Assembly (NCBI GenBank): GCA_046719575.1
Contig: JBDNCP010000051.1
Location: 1-28,592, forward strand
Reading direction: 5' to 3'
Length of the DNA: 28,592 bases
Source: Thermoleptolyngbya sp046719575
Lineage (GTDB): Bacteria; Cyanobacteriota; Cyanobacteriia; Elainellales; Elainellaceae
Below are positions 10,048 through 19,316 of this stretch, in pieces. The translations under genes and the position numbers were made by a program. Positions within the stretch are counted from its first letter, which is position 1. Each line of letters opens with the position of its first letter. Below the pieces are notes generated by a model. It made no database searches. It was not told where the DNA came from and saw only the letters and a program-made list of their open reading frames with translations.

Positions 10048-11922
10048 ATGCCCAAAATCGAACAGCGGTTTGACTATGTGAAGATTGGGCTGGCCTCGCC
10101 AGAGCGCATTCGCCAATGGGGTGAGCGCACCCTGCCAAATGGACAGGTCGTAGGCGAAGTCACCAAGCCAGAAACGATTAACTACCGCACCCTCAAGCCG
10201 GAAATGGACGGCTTGTTCTGCGAACGCATCTTTGGCCCCGCCAAAGACTGGGAGTGTCACTGTGGCAAATATAAGCGGGTGCGCCACCGGGGAATCGTGT
10301 GCGAACGCTGCGGCGTGGAAGTGACGGAATCTCGCGTCCGTCGCCACCGCATGGGCTACATCAAGCTGGCGGCTCCCGTGGCCCATGTCTGGTATCTCAA
10401 GGGCATCCCCAGCTACATGGCAATTCTGCTGGATATGCCGTTGCGGGATGTGGAGCAAATTGTTTATTTCAACTCCTATGTTGTCCTTAGCCCCGGTAAC
10501 GCCGAAAACCTCAGCTATAAGCAACTGCTGACGGAAGATCAGTGGATTGAAATTGAAGACCAACTCTATAGTGAGGATTCGCAACTGACTGGCGTGGAAG
10601 TGGGCATTGGCGCAGAAGCGCTAAAACGCCTGCTAGAAGACCTGGATCTGGAGAAAGAAGCTGAGCAACTCCGTGAGGAAATCGCAACGGCCAAGGGGCA
10701 AAAACGCGCCAAGCTGATCAAGCGGCTGCGGGTAATTGACAACTTTATTGCTACCCAGTCCAAGCCGGAGTGGATGGTGCTAGACGTGATCCCGGTGATT
10801 CCGCCAGATTTGCGCCCGATGGTGCAGCTCGATGGCGGACGCTTTGCCACGTCTGACCTGAACGATTTATATCGTCGGGTGATCAACCGGAACAACCGCC
10901 TAGCTCGTCTCCAGGAAATTCTGGCTCCCGAAATCATCGTCCGCAACGAAAAGCGGATGCTGCAAGAAGCTGTAGACGCGCTGATTGACAACGGCCGGCG
11001 CGGACGCACGGTGGTCGGAGCCAACAACCGACCGCTGAAGTCCCTGTCGGACATTATCGAAGGGAAACAGGGCCGCTTCCGCCAAAACCTGCTGGGCAAG
11101 CGGGTAGACTACTCCGGACGTTCGGTGATTGTGGTCGGCCCCAAGCTCAAGATTCACCAGTGCGGTTTGCCGAAGGAAATGGCGATTGAGCTATTCCAGC
11201 CCTTCGTGATCCATCGCCTGATTCGTCAGGGCTTGGTGAACAATATTAAGGCGGCAAAAAAGATGATTCAGCGTAACGATCCCCAGATTTGGGATGTGCT
11301 GGAAGAGGTAATCGACGGCCACCCGGTGCTGCTAAACCGCGCCCCAACGCTGCACCGATTGGGAATCCAGGCGTTTGAGCCGATTCTGGTAGACGGTCGA
11401 GCAATTCAGCTTCACCCGCTGGTATGTCCGGCGTTTAACGCAGACTTTGACGGTGACCAGATGGCAGTTCACGTGCCGCTGTCGCTGGAAGCGCAGGCCG
11501 AAGCTCGCCTGCTAATGCTGGCCTCAAACAATATTCTCTCTCCGGCAACAGGTCGTCCGATTGTGACTCCGAGCCAGGACATGGTGCTGGGCTGCTACTA
11601 TCTGACAGCAGAAAATCCCAATGCTACTAAGGGTAAGGATCGCTACTTCTCTAGCTTAGAGGATGTGATCGTCGCTTATGAGCAGCAGCAGGTGGACTTG
11701 CACGCCTATGTCTGGGTGCGGTTTGACGGCGAGGTAGAGTCGCCAGAGCCAGATCATGAGCCGCTCGAGGAGCAGCGCTCTGACGATGGCATTGTGACGA
11801 AGCTCTACAAGTATCGCCGCATTCGGGAAGATGCCGAGGGCAACTTGGTCTCTCAATACATTCGCACCACGCCGGGCCGCATTATTTACCACAAGACGAT
11901 TCAGGAAGCGCTGGTCAGCTAG
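10048..11922 (+). CDS. rpoC1: RNA polymerase gamma (beta' N-terminal) subunit
   Basis: In cyanobacteria and plastids beta' is split, and RpoC1 carries its N-terminal part. The product is 624 residues, the usual length. It contains the zinc-ribbon cysteines (CHCGKYKRVRHRGIVCERCG), the lid/rudder and sigma-binding coiled-coil region around residues 190-300, the LLGKRVDYSGRSVIVVGP switch region and the catalytic motif NADFDGDQMAVH, whose three metal-binding Asp residues are D466, D468 and D470. The start is ATG 10048, directed by AGAAGGAAGG (10031-10040). The frame is open from 9886 but that part is intergenic in character and contains two HIP1 sites. It lies 185 bases after rpoB. Confidence 0.98.
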   Translation: MPKIEQRFDYVKIGLASPERIRQWGERTLPNGQVVGEVTKPETINYRTLKPEMDGLFCERIFGPAKDWECHCGKYKRVRHRGIVCERCGVEVTESRVRRHRMGYIKLAAPVAHVWYLKGIPSYMAILLDMPLRDVEQIVYFNSYVVLSPGNAENLSYKQLLTEDQWIEIEDQLYSEDSQLTGVEVGIGAEALKRLLEDLDLEKEAEQLREEIATAKGQKRAKLIKRLRVIDNFIATQSKPEWMVLDVIPVIPPDLRPMVQLDGGRFATSDLNDLYRRVINRNNRLARLQEILAPEIIVRNEKRMLQEAVDALIDNGRRGRTVVGANNRPLKSLSDIIEGKQGRFRQNLLGKRVDYSGRSVIVVGPKLKIHQCGLPKEMAIELFQPFVIHRLIRQGLVNNIKAAKKMIQRNDPQIWDVLEEVIDGHPVLLNRAPTLHRLGIQAFEPILVDGRAIQLHPLVCPAFNADFDGDQMAVHVPLSLEAQAEARLLMLASNNILSPATGRPIVTPSQDMVLGCYYLTAENPNATKGKDRYFSSLEDVIVAYEQQQVDLHAYVWVRFDGEVESPEPDHEPLEEQRSDDGIVTKLYKYRRIREDAEGNLVSQYIRTTPGRIIYHKTIQEALVS

Positions 11923-12119
11923 GGCAGTTAACGGCGATCGCCCGATGGCTTTCCTGAAACTTTAACTTCTAATTGGCGTTGGGGGAGCAAAGGGCGATCG
12001 CCCCATAGGGACTCTTGACCCATTCGTTTTCGGTTTTACAGGCTGCACCTGGGTGTAGCTGCCAGACAGCCACCAAGTATTGCTAACCTTTTTGAGTTTT
12101 GAAGGGCGGGACATCATCT

Positions 12120-15100
12120 ATGACAGAGCAAAGTTCGATTCAACGATCCGAAAAGCCCGTCGTGTTTCGCAATCGCGTGATCGATAAAAAGCAGTTGCGG
12201 CGACTGATTGCCTGGGCCTTTACCCACTACGGGACGGCTCGCACAGCCCAAGTCGCCGATGAGCTAAAGGATCTGGGCTTCAAGTTTGCTACCCGAGCAG
12301 GGGTATCGATTAGCGTAGACGACTTGCAGGTGCCGCCCAGCAAGCGCAAGCTGCTCGACGAAGCCGAGGACGAAATCCGCAAAACCGAGGAGCGCTATAC
12401 TCGCGGCGACATTACCGAGGTGGAGCGCTTTCAGAAGGTAATCGACACCTGGAACAGCACCAACGAAGACCTGACCAACGCGGTGGTTCGCAACTTCCGC
12501 GAGAGCAACCCGCTCAACTCAGTTTATATGATGGCGTTCTCCGGCGCGCGGGGCAACATTTCCCAGGTGCGTCAGTTGGTGGGGATGCGTGGCTTGATGG
12601 CGAATCCGCAGGGAGAAATTATCGACCTGCCGATTAAAACCAACTTCCGCGAAGGACTGACGGTGACAGAGTACATCATCTCCTCCTACGGGGCGCGGAA
12701 AGGTCTTGTGGACACGGCGCTGCGGACGGCAGACTCCGGCTATCTCACCCGTCGTCTGGTGGATGTGTCGCAGGATGTGATTATCCGAGAGCTAGACTGC
12801 AACACCGAGCGCGGCATCCCCATCCGCAGCATGACGGATGGGGAGCGGGTGCTGATTCCGTTAAAGGATCGGCTCTTGGGTCGCGTGCCTGCGGAGGATG
12901 TGATTCATCCCGAAACAGGCGAAGTGATTGTTCCCCGCAACGAACCGATTTCTGACGATATGGCAGAAGAGATTGGTCGGGCTGGAGTAGAGCAGGTGGT
13001 CGTGCGATCGCCCCTTACCTGCCAAGCCTCTCGCTCGGTCTGTCAGCGCTGCTACGGCTGGAGTCTGGCCCACGCCCACCTCGTGGATATGGGCGAAGCT
13101 GTGGGCATTATCGCCGCGCAGTCGATTGGCGAACCGGGTACCCAACTGACCATGCGGACGTTCCACACAGGCGGCACGGTAACGGGCGAACAGGCTCCGA
13201 CTATCCGCGCTAGCTTCAGCGGCACCGTTCACCTGAAGCTGAAGCGCAAGGACGAGGTGCTGCGCTCTCGCCCCTTCCGCACTCGCCACGGCGAAGACGC
13301 GCTGATTATTGAATCGCCCTCGGTCGAGGTGATTGTGGAACAGGGCAACCGCAAGGAGTCCCACACAATTACCCAGGGTTCCATTCTGTTTACCCAAGAG
13401 GGAGACTCGGTGGTGGCGGATCAAATCCTAGCGGAACTGCCTGCCACGGGTCGTGTCCGCAAGGTGACGGAAAAAGCCAGCAAGGACGTGGCCTCCGACC
13501 TAGCTGGCGAGGTAAAATTTGCCGACCTAGTGCCCGAAGAGAAGCGCGATCGCCAGGGCAATATTACCCGTATTGCCCAGCGGGGTGGCTTGCTGTGGGT
13601 GCTGTCGGGCGAGGTGTATAACCTGCCGCCGGGTGCGGAGCCGGTCGTCAAGAATGGCGATCGCGTCGAGGCCAACAGCATCCTCGCCAAAACCAAGCTC
13701 GTCACCGAAAACGGCGGTACGGTGCGCCTGCCCCAGGATGGCGAAGGCAAAGCGGGGCGCGAGGTTGAAATCATCACCGCATCAGTGCTGCTGGATCAGG
13801 CTCGCGTTATTGCTGAAAGCCAGCAGGGCCGTGAACACTACATTATTGAAACGCAGCACAATCAGCGATTCTCCCTGATTGCAACACCGGGCACGAAGGT
13901 TGTGAACAAGCAGGTTGTCGCGGAACTGATCGACGACCGCTACCACACCCAAACCGGCGGCATCGTCAAATTCTCCGGCATCGAGCTAGAAAAGCGCGGC
14001 AAGGCCAAACAGGGCTATGAGGTCGTCAAGGGCGGCACAATTCTCTGGATTCCTGAAGAATCTCACGAGGTGAACAAAGACATTTCGCTGCTGCTGGTCG
14101 AAGACGGGCAGTTTGTAGAGGCAGGCACCGAAGTCGTCAAAGACATCTTCTGCCAGAGCAGTGGTGTGGTCGAAGTCACCCAAAAGAATGACATTCTGCG
14201 AGAAATCGTGATCAAGCCCGGTGAACTGCACCTGGTTGACAACCCAGAAGCCATCATGAGTCGGAACGGCACAATCGCCAATCCTGGCGAAGAACTGCTG
14301 CCTGGCCTTGACCTGACAGATCTCCGCTACGTCGAATATATCGATTCACCAGAGGGCCCAGCGGTGCTGCTGCGTCCAGTGACAGAGTTCGCAGTGCCCG
14401 ACGAGCCTTCGGTTCCTAGCCAGTCTTCTACCAGCGAGGAGTCGGGACGCTCCATCCAACTCAGAGCGGTGCAGCGGACAATGTACAAAGACGGAGAGCG
14501 CGTGAAGTCCGTCGAAGGGCTAGAACTGCTGCGGACTCAGCTAGTGCTGGAAATCGATCAAGACGCGCCTCAACTTGCCGCCGACATCGAGCTGGTGCCC
14601 GATGAATCTGATCCTGAACTGCTGCGCCTCCAGTTGGTAATTCTGGAGTCGCTGGTGATTCGCCGCGATGTGCCCGCCGACCAGACCCAGGGCAGCACGC
14701 TGACCACGTTGCTGGTGAAAGATGGGGATCAGATCTCGCCGGGAGACGAAGTAGCTCGCACTGAGATCCTCTGTAAGGAAGGCGGTGAGGTACGCGGTGT
14801 GGGCAGCAATGAATCAGCCCGCCGCATCCTGGTGGTTCGAGAGTCTGACAAGCTAACGGTCGATACACAAGGCAAAACGCCCAGCGTCAAACCAGGTGAC
14901 TTGCTGGTGGCCGGAGCGGCGATCGCCGAAGGTGTCACTATTGCAGAATCCGGCCAAGTCCTATCAGTCAGCGATTCTCAAGTGCAACTGCGCCTGGCGC
15001 GTCCCTATCGCGTGTCGGCAGGTGCTGTGCTGCACATCGACGATGGTGACCTAGTGCAACGGGGCGACAACCTAGTGCTGCTAGTGTTTGAACGTGCCAA

Positions 15101-16127
15101 GACTGGAGACATCATCCAGGGTCTACCTCGGATTGAAGAACTGTTGGAAGCCCGCAAACCCAAAGAAGCCTGCGTCTTGGCGCGGCGACCGGGCACAGCT
15201 CAGGTGGTCTATAGCGACGACGACACCGTGCAAGTGAAGGTGGTCGAAGCAGATGGTGTTATCACCGAATATCCCATCGGGCCAGGTCAAAACATGCTAA
15301 TCATCGATGGGCAGGAAGTAGGTGCAGCCGAACCGCTGACGGATGGCCCTGCAAACCCCCACGAAATCCTGGAGATCTTCTTTGAACTGCACCGGGAAAC
15401 CCTAGGCGTTCACGAAGCCTCACTAATTAGCCTGGAGAAGGTACAGACCTTCCTGGTGAATGAAGTGCAGTCGGTATATCAATCTCAAGGGATTGAGATT
15501 TCTGACAAACACATCGAGGTAATCGTGCGCCAAATGACTTCCAAGGCGCGGGTCGATGACGGCGGCGACACCACCATGTTGCCGGGTGAACTGGTAGAAC
15601 TGCACCAGATTCAGCAGGTCAACGAGGCGATGTCGATTACAGGCGGTGCGCCAGCAGAATATACTCCGGTGCTGCTGGGGATCACCAAGGCCTCGCTAAA
15701 CACCGACAGTTTCATCTCGGCCGCCAGTTTCCAGGAAACGACTCGCGTGTTGACGGAAGCAGCAATCGAAGGCAAGTCGGACTGGCTGCGGGGTCTGAAG
15801 GAAAACGTGATTATCGGGCGTTTGATTCCAGCGGGCACGGGCTTTAATGCCTACGAAGAGTCTGCCAGCGTTGACCTCGACGCACTGGATGATATGGGGC
15901 TGAGTGATGTGGTACTGGATGACCTGACTGCCCGCAGCTATGATCTGGACAGCGGCTTTGACATGTTTCCGCCGCCGGAAGGTCTGGGAATGCGAGAAGG
16001 CACGGAGTTTCCGCGCCCGTCTCACGGCTTTGGCAACGAAGCCTTCTCTAGCGTGCTAGAGGATGATGAGTTGGCCGATGAATATGAGGACGATGATGGC
16101 GAAGACGAGGACGATGACGAAGATTAG
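12120..16127 (+). CDS. rpoC2: RNA polymerase beta' (C-terminal) subunit
   Basis: RpoC2 is the C-terminal part of the split beta'. The product is 1335 residues. The second zinc site is formed by C227, C301, C308 and C311. The first half of the trigger loop (GEAVGIIAAQSIGEPGTQL to HTGG, about 325-352) is separated from the downstream DIIQGLPRIEELLEARKP (from 997) by some 640 residues: the large SI3 insertion of beta-barrel (SBHM) repeats typical of cyanobacteria. The C-terminus ends in an acidic tail of about 28 residues, almost only Asp and Glu in the last dozen. I chose ATG 12120 with GAAGGGCGGG (12101-12110) upstream; a TTG opens the frame at 12099. It lies 197 bases after rpoC1. Confidence 0.97.
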   Translation: MTEQSSIQRSEKPVVFRNRVIDKKQLRRLIAWAFTHYGTARTAQVADELKDLGFKFATRAGVSISVDDLQVPPSKRKLLDEAEDEIRKTEERYTRGDITEVERFQKVIDTWNSTNEDLTNAVVRNFRESNPLNSVYMMAFSGARGNISQVRQLVGMRGLMANPQGEIIDLPIKTNFREGLTVTEYIISSYGARKGLVDTALRTADSGYLTRRLVDVSQDVIIRELDCNTERGIPIRSMTDGERVLIPLKDRLLGRVPAEDVIHPETGEVIVPRNEPISDDMAEEIGRAGVEQVVVRSPLTCQASRSVCQRCYGWSLAHAHLVDMGEAVGIIAAQSIGEPGTQLTMRTFHTGGTVTGEQAPTIRASFSGTVHLKLKRKDEVLRSRPFRTRHGEDALIIESPSVEVIVEQGNRKESHTITQGSILFTQEGDSVVADQILAELPATGRVRKVTEKASKDVASDLAGEVKFADLVPEEKRDRQGNITRIAQRGGLLWVLSGEVYNLPPGAEPVVKNGDRVEANSILAKTKLVTENGGTVRLPQDGEGKAGREVEIITASVLLDQARVIAESQQGREHYIIETQHNQRFSLIATPGTKVVNKQVVAELIDDRYHTQTGGIVKFSGIELEKRGKAKQGYEVVKGGTILWIPEESHEVNKDISLLLVEDGQFVEAGTEVVKDIFCQSSGVVEVTQKNDILREIVIKPGELHLVDNPEAIMSRNGTIANPGEELLPGLDLTDLRYVEYIDSPEGPAVLLRPVTEFAVPDEPSVPSQSSTSEESGRSIQLRAVQRTMYKDGERVKSVEGLELLRTQLVLEIDQDAPQLAADIELVPDESDPELLRLQLVILESLVIRRDVPADQTQGSTLTTLLVKDGDQISPGDEVARTEILCKEGGEVRGVGSNESARRILVVRESDKLTVDTQGKTPSVKPGDLLVAGAAIAEGVTIAESGQVLSVSDSQVQLRLARPYRVSAGAVLHIDDGDLVQRGDNLVLLVFERAKTGDIIQGLPRIEELLEARKPKEACVLARRPGTAQVVYSDDDTVQVKVVEADGVITEYPIGPGQNMLIIDGQEVGAAEPLTDGPANPHEILEIFFELHRETLGVHEASLISLEKVQTFLVNEVQSVYQSQGIEISDKHIEVIVRQMTSKARVDDGGDTTMLPGELVELHQIQQVNEAMSITGGAPAEYTPVLLGITKASLNTDSFISAASFQETTRVLTEAAIEGKSDWLRGLKENVIIGRLIPAGTGFNAYEESASVDLDALDDMGLSDVVLDDLTARSYDLDSGFDMFPPPEGLGMREGTEFPRPSHGFGNEAFSSVLEDDELADEYEDDDGEDEDDDED

Positions 16128-16224
16128 AACCTAAGCAGTGGCATAAAGGGGGCATCAAGCAATTGCTAGGTGCTTCTGCTAAGTTCAAACACTCAGTCCA
16201 GGTTCCAAATTTTCCAAATTTAAA

Positions 16225-16267
16225 GAAAAAAGGGCGAGATGAAAATTATTCATCTTGCCCTTTTTTT
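16225..16267. terminator. Rho-independent terminator after rpoC2, possibly bidirectional
   Basis: A stem of AAAGGGCGAGATGAA against TTCATCTTGCCCTTT (one G:T pair) with a short AATTA loop is followed by a T run (16261-16267). The A run on the 5' side means the same hairpin can also stop transcription of the minus-strand DUF3531 gene that ends at 16371. It lies 98 bases after the rpoC2 stop. Confidence 0.9.
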
Positions 16268-16345
16268 GCTTTATGCCGAGATTTTCATAACGAGATTGTC
16301 ATAATCAGAACTGCTTGGAATCGTGTTCCTGCTCTGGTGTTCCTA

Positions 16346-16380
16346 GTTTAGTTGTTGTTTAGTTGTTGGTTTAGTTGTTG
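16346..16380. repeat. 11-12-bp tandem triplication across the DUF3531 gene stop
   Basis: GTTTAGTTGTTG (16346-16357), TTTAGTTGTTG (16358-16368) and GTTTAGTTGTTG (16369-16380) are adjacent. On the minus strand each unit carries AACAACTAA. The true stop is TAA at 16373-16371, and the next copy gives a second in-frame TAA twelve bases on. Confidence 0.9.
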
Positions 16381-16829
16381 TAGTTCTCTTCAACAAAGCC
16401 TGGGTTGCTGCGGGCGGGAATTTTCCAGTCTGAATTTTCGCCGCCAATAATGAGCCGCTCGATGGTCACATAGTCCTTACTAAACTGTTTCAGACTGTTG
16501 ATCAGCACGTCTAGCGCCAGGGCATCGCTGGTTCCCATGTCTATCCAGCAGCGGGCCCAGTTGCCTTCATACTCGACCTCGCCCATGTTGTGCATCAGCG
16601 ACATGAGGGTTTCGTCTGCTTGGTCGTTGTCATAGTCTAGATAGCTGATTTCTAGGCCGGTTTCCTGAACCTGTAAGTTTTCGGCATTGAACCCGCCCAG
16701 CTTGCCTAGAAAGAACCAGGAATTGAAGATTTCGTCGATGTATTGTCTCTCCATTGCGGACGGGGGCAACGCGAATTCTAGCCAGATCCACAGGTTGAAG
16801 AAGTCACATTCTCGGAATTCGACGCGCAT
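16371..16829 (-). CDS. DUF3531 family protein
   Basis: This 152-residue soluble protein belongs to a family of unknown function conserved in cyanobacteria and plastid-bearing eukaryotes. The start MRVEFRECDFFNLWIWLEF is characteristic, followed by RQYIDEIFNSWFFLGKLGGFNAENLQVQ and the C-terminal WARCWIDMGTSDALALDVLINSL. I place the start at ATG 16829; the frame is open from 16910 but the extra 27 residues are low complexity. The last codons (NYNN) are encoded by the tandem triplication that overlaps the stop. It lies 124 bases downstream of pyrD on the same strand and could be co-transcribed. Confidence 0.85.
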   Translation of the reverse strand: MRVEFRECDFFNLWIWLEFALPPSAMERQYIDEIFNSWFFLGKLGGFNAENLQVQETGLEISYLDYDNDQADETLMSLMHNMGEVEYEGNWARCWIDMGTSDALALDVLINSLKQFSKDYVTIERLIIGGENSDWKIPARSNPGFVEENYNN

Positions 16830-16952
16830 GAGGGAATAGGTTGATGGAGTGATGGGGTGTTGGGTGATTGGGAGTCTAGCGCAGGGAGCCTTTCCCCTCA
16901 TTTTCAGCATACGGCTTTCTCAAGGGGGCAGGTCTGCAACTTAGGTGATTTC

Positions 16953-18116
16953 TCAAGCATTGCGCCCGATCGCCCTGTGGATGTGGCTGAGTCCGTGTGC
17001 CTCTAGCTTTTGGGCGAGTCCTTCGAGAATGCGGCGCACCATCCACGGCCCTTCGTAAAACCAGCCCGTGTATACCTGCACCAGACTTGCGCCAGCGGTG
17101 ATTTTTTCCCAGGCATCTTCGGCTGTGAAAATGCCGCCCACGCCGATGATAGGCATCGTACCGCCTGTTTTTTGGTAAATCAAGCGGATGATCTCCGTAG
17201 AGCGCTGGCGGAGGGGTGCGCCGCTGATGCCGCCGGCCTCTTCTGTGAGGCGTTTCCCGGTTGCTGCGAGGCGCTGGGTGCGGAGGCGATCGCGCTGGAT
17301 GGTCGTATTCGTGGCGATGATGCCCGCGAGTCGATGGGTCTGGCAGAGGGCAAGAATGTCGGCGATCGCCCCCTCTTCCAGATCTGGCGCAATTTTCACC
17401 AGCAGCGGTTTCTGCCCTGGGTTTTCCTGCTGCAAGGTTCCCAAAATGCGGTCAAGCTGAGCCGCATCCTGGAGCGATCGCAATCCGGGCGTGTTGGGCG
17501 ACGATACATTCACCACAAAGTAGTCGCCACAGTCTCGCAGCAACCGAAAACTGCCGAGATAGTCTTCCGCAGCGGACTCCAGCGGCGTGACTTTAGATTT
17601 TCCCAAATTAATCCCCAGCGGAAACGGCGGGAGCCACTGGCTCGCAGATGAAGCGACCCGCTGAGTTCTAGCATTGCTCAGCCGAGTTGCCATTGCCGCC
17701 GCGCCCTCGTTGTTGAAGCCCATGCGATTGAGCGCCGCTAGGTCTTGGGGCAGGCGAAACAGTCGAGGGCGGGGGTTGCCGGGCTGGGCGTGGAGCGTGA
17801 CCGTGCCCAGTTCCGCAAAGCCAAAGCCAAAATCTTGCCACAGGTGCGCCACCCGGCCGTCTTTATCAAACCCTGCCGCCAGCCCCACCGGATTCTGAAA
17901 GGTTAGCCCCCAAAGGGTTTGACCGAGCGGGGAATGGGCGCTGCAAAAGGCCCGCCGACCCTGCTGCCGCACCCAGGGCGCTAGCGGCGGGTTGCGGGTG
18001 GCATCTGCTTCTGCCAGTCCGCTGAGTGCGTCAATTAGCCGCTGATGTAGCCATTCTGGGTCAGCCCGCAACCCTGAAAACAGAAACGGACGGAGTCCCT
18101 GTTTATAGATGTCCAC
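16953..18116 (-). CDS. pyrD: Dihydroorotate dehydrogenase (quinone), class 2
   Basis: PyrD oxidises dihydroorotate to orotate in pyrimidine synthesis, passing electrons through FMN to membrane quinone. The 387-residue length and the N-terminal amphipathic helix region (YKQGLRPFLFSGLRADPEWLH) mark class 2. FMN and substrate motifs appear in order: GLAAGFDKDGR, ELGTVTLHAQPGNPRPRL, NRMGFNNEGA, GINLGKSKVTP, the catalytic-Ser loop VNVSSPNTPGLR, KIAPDLEE, IIATNTT, GGISGAPLR and the phosphate site IGVGGIFTAEDAWEKI. The start is GTG at 18116 with no strong ribosome-binding site. It is preceded by a gap of about 300 bases toward ylqF. Confidence 0.96.
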   Translation of the reverse strand: MDIYKQGLRPFLFSGLRADPEWLHQRLIDALSGLAEADATRNPPLAPWVRQQGRRAFCSAHSPLGQTLWGLTFQNPVGLAAGFDKDGRVAHLWQDFGFGFAELGTVTLHAQPGNPRPRLFRLPQDLAALNRMGFNNEGAAAMATRLSNARTQRVASSASQWLPPFPLGINLGKSKVTPLESAAEDYLGSFRLLRDCGDYFVVNVSSPNTPGLRSLQDAAQLDRILGTLQQENPGQKPLLVKIAPDLEEGAIADILALCQTHRLAGIIATNTTIQRDRLRTQRLAATGKRLTEEAGGISGAPLRQRSTEIIRLIYQKTGGTMPIIGVGGIFTAEDAWEKITAGASLVQVYTGWFYEGPWMVRRILEGLAQKLEAHGLSHIHRAIGRNA

Positions 18117-18154
18117 CTAGATTTCCTTGGCACACGATGAAAAGAGGAAAAAAG

Positions 18155-18340
18155 ATGCTGGCGCGATCGCAGTATTTGCTTGTTTTGAGTCTAAACTATC
18201 GTCCGCGAAAGACAGAAAACAGCCCAGAGATGAGCGAAGGAATCACAAATACGACGAAAAATAGGCTTCCTAAGCAGCCTAAGCAGCTTGTTGTTCCAGA
18301 AGATTGGGCCATAGAGCTTTGGGGCGATCGCCAAAACTGA
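18155..18340 (+). CDS. Possible small protein (61 aa), unknown
   Basis: A short plus-strand reading frame lies in the gap between pyrD and ylqF, opposite to both. ATG 18155 is preceded at the right distance by AGAGGA (18141-18146). The product starts MLARSQYLLVLSLNYRP and ends VVPEDWAIELWGDRQN. The C-terminal part looks protein-like, the middle (TENSPEMSEGITNTTKN) is low complexity. The coding stretch contains two HIP1 octamers. It could equally be chance: I recognise no family and the frame is open further upstream into the pyrD antisense strand. Confidence 0.22.
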   Translation: MLARSQYLLVLSLNYRPRKTENSPEMSEGITNTTKNRLPKQPKQLVVPEDWAIELWGDRQN

Positions 18341-18389
18341 CCAACCAAAACCTATTGCCAAACCTTGGAGAACCTATGCAGACTGCCTC

Positions 18390-18425
18390 ATATCAATTCT
18401 CGATTTTAATCAATCCTCGATTTTA
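18390..18425. repeat. Copy 1 of a dispersed AT-rich repeat, overlapping the ylqF stop
   Basis: ATATCAATTCTCGATTTT (18390-18407) matches sequences at 20904-20943 and, inverted, at 28290-28345. The word CTCGATTTTA recurs 17 bases on (18399-18408, 18416-18425), and the ylqF stop codon (TAA, 18425-18423 on the minus strand) is inside the second. Confidence 0.75.
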
Positions 18426-19316
18426 GACAGGATTGGCTTGCTCCTCCGCTTCAGTGGCGACTGGGGGCAATTCTAGCGGCACGGTTCCCAATAGCCCCTT
18501 GCGAAAGTCGTTTAGCAGTTGTCGAGCGGCTCGCTCTACGTCATTTTGATAGCGATGCTCTGCGAGTTGCGCCAGGTAGGTTTCGCCTGTCACCCCCGAT
18601 GGCGACAGCCCATAGCGAGTTTCCAGTCCACTCCCGATGACAGTGGGCGCGGCTTCGGCCAATTCTTTCCAGAGATCCACAAAGGCAGCGGCAACCCGCT
18701 GATTGTCATAGGCCGCTTCGCCGATATCGTCGCAGATGGCGAGCTTGAGGGCGGCCTGCTGATTCGTTAGCTTGGAGGGCAAAATTCCCGGTGCATCGAG
18801 CAGTTCTAGCTCGTCAGAAATGCGAATCCACCGAAGCTGGCGCGTCACGCCTGGGCGACGGGCACTCTCTACCACCCGCCGCTTTAGCAGTCGGTTGATC
18901 AGTGCCGACTTGCCCACATTTGGGAACCCGATGACGACTGCCCGCACGGGCCGGGGCAACATGCCGCGATCGCGCCGCCGCTGATTCATCTTTGCGCCCA
19001 AGGCCTGCGCTGCCTTGGAAACCGCTTCTACCCCCTTGCCGTGGTTCGCATCGGTAAAATAAGCTGTCTCGTCCTGCTGCTGAAACCAAGTGCGCCAGCC
19101 CTGCTGCACCCCAGCGGGGATCATGTCCATGCGGTTTAGCACCAGCACCCGCTCTTTGTTGCCCAACCACTGCCCCATTTGCGGATGGCGCGTTGCCAGT
19201 GGAATTCGCGCATCCCGCACTTCCAGCACAACATCGACTTTTTTAAGCTGCTCCAGGAGCGATCGCTCGGCTTTGGCAATGTGACCGGGATACCACTGGA
19301 TGGAGGGAGTGGACAT
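18423..19316 (-). CDS. ylqF: Ribosome biogenesis GTPase YlqF/RbgA
   Basis: YlqF (RbgA) is a circularly permuted GTPase that helps complete the large ribosomal subunit. The permuted order is visible: the G4 motif NRMD lies near residue 61, before G1 GFPNVGKS (about residue 130) and G3 DAPG (about 174). The N-terminus IQWYPGHIAKAERSLLEQL and DVVLEVRDARIPLATRHP are family hallmarks, and the C-terminal helical domain ends LNDFRKGLLGTVPLELP. The 297-residue length is normal. The start is ATG 19316. Upstream on the same strand is the histidine kinase, separated by a 124-base purine/pyrimidine repeat; downstream is pyrD. Confidence 0.95.
   Translation of the reverse strand: MSTPSIQWYPGHIAKAERSLLEQLKKVDVVLEVRDARIPLATRHPQMGQWLGNKERVLVLNRMDMIPAGVQQGWRTWFQQQDETAYFTDANHGKGVEAVSKAAQALGAKMNQRRRDRGMLPRPVRAVVIGFPNVGKSALINRLLKRRVVESARRPGVTRQLRWIRISDELELLDAPGILPSKLTNQQAALKLAICDDIGEAAYDNQRVAAAFVDLWKELAEAAPTVIGSGLETRYGLSPSGVTGETYLAQLAEHRYQNDVERAARQLLNDFRKGLLGTVPLELPPVATEAEEQANPV

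Noticed and set aside
13176..15107. Huge insertion in the RpoC2 trigger loop as a possible new domain
   Set aside because: It is the known SI3 insertion of cyanobacterial beta', made of SBHM repeats, and its length is within the expected range.
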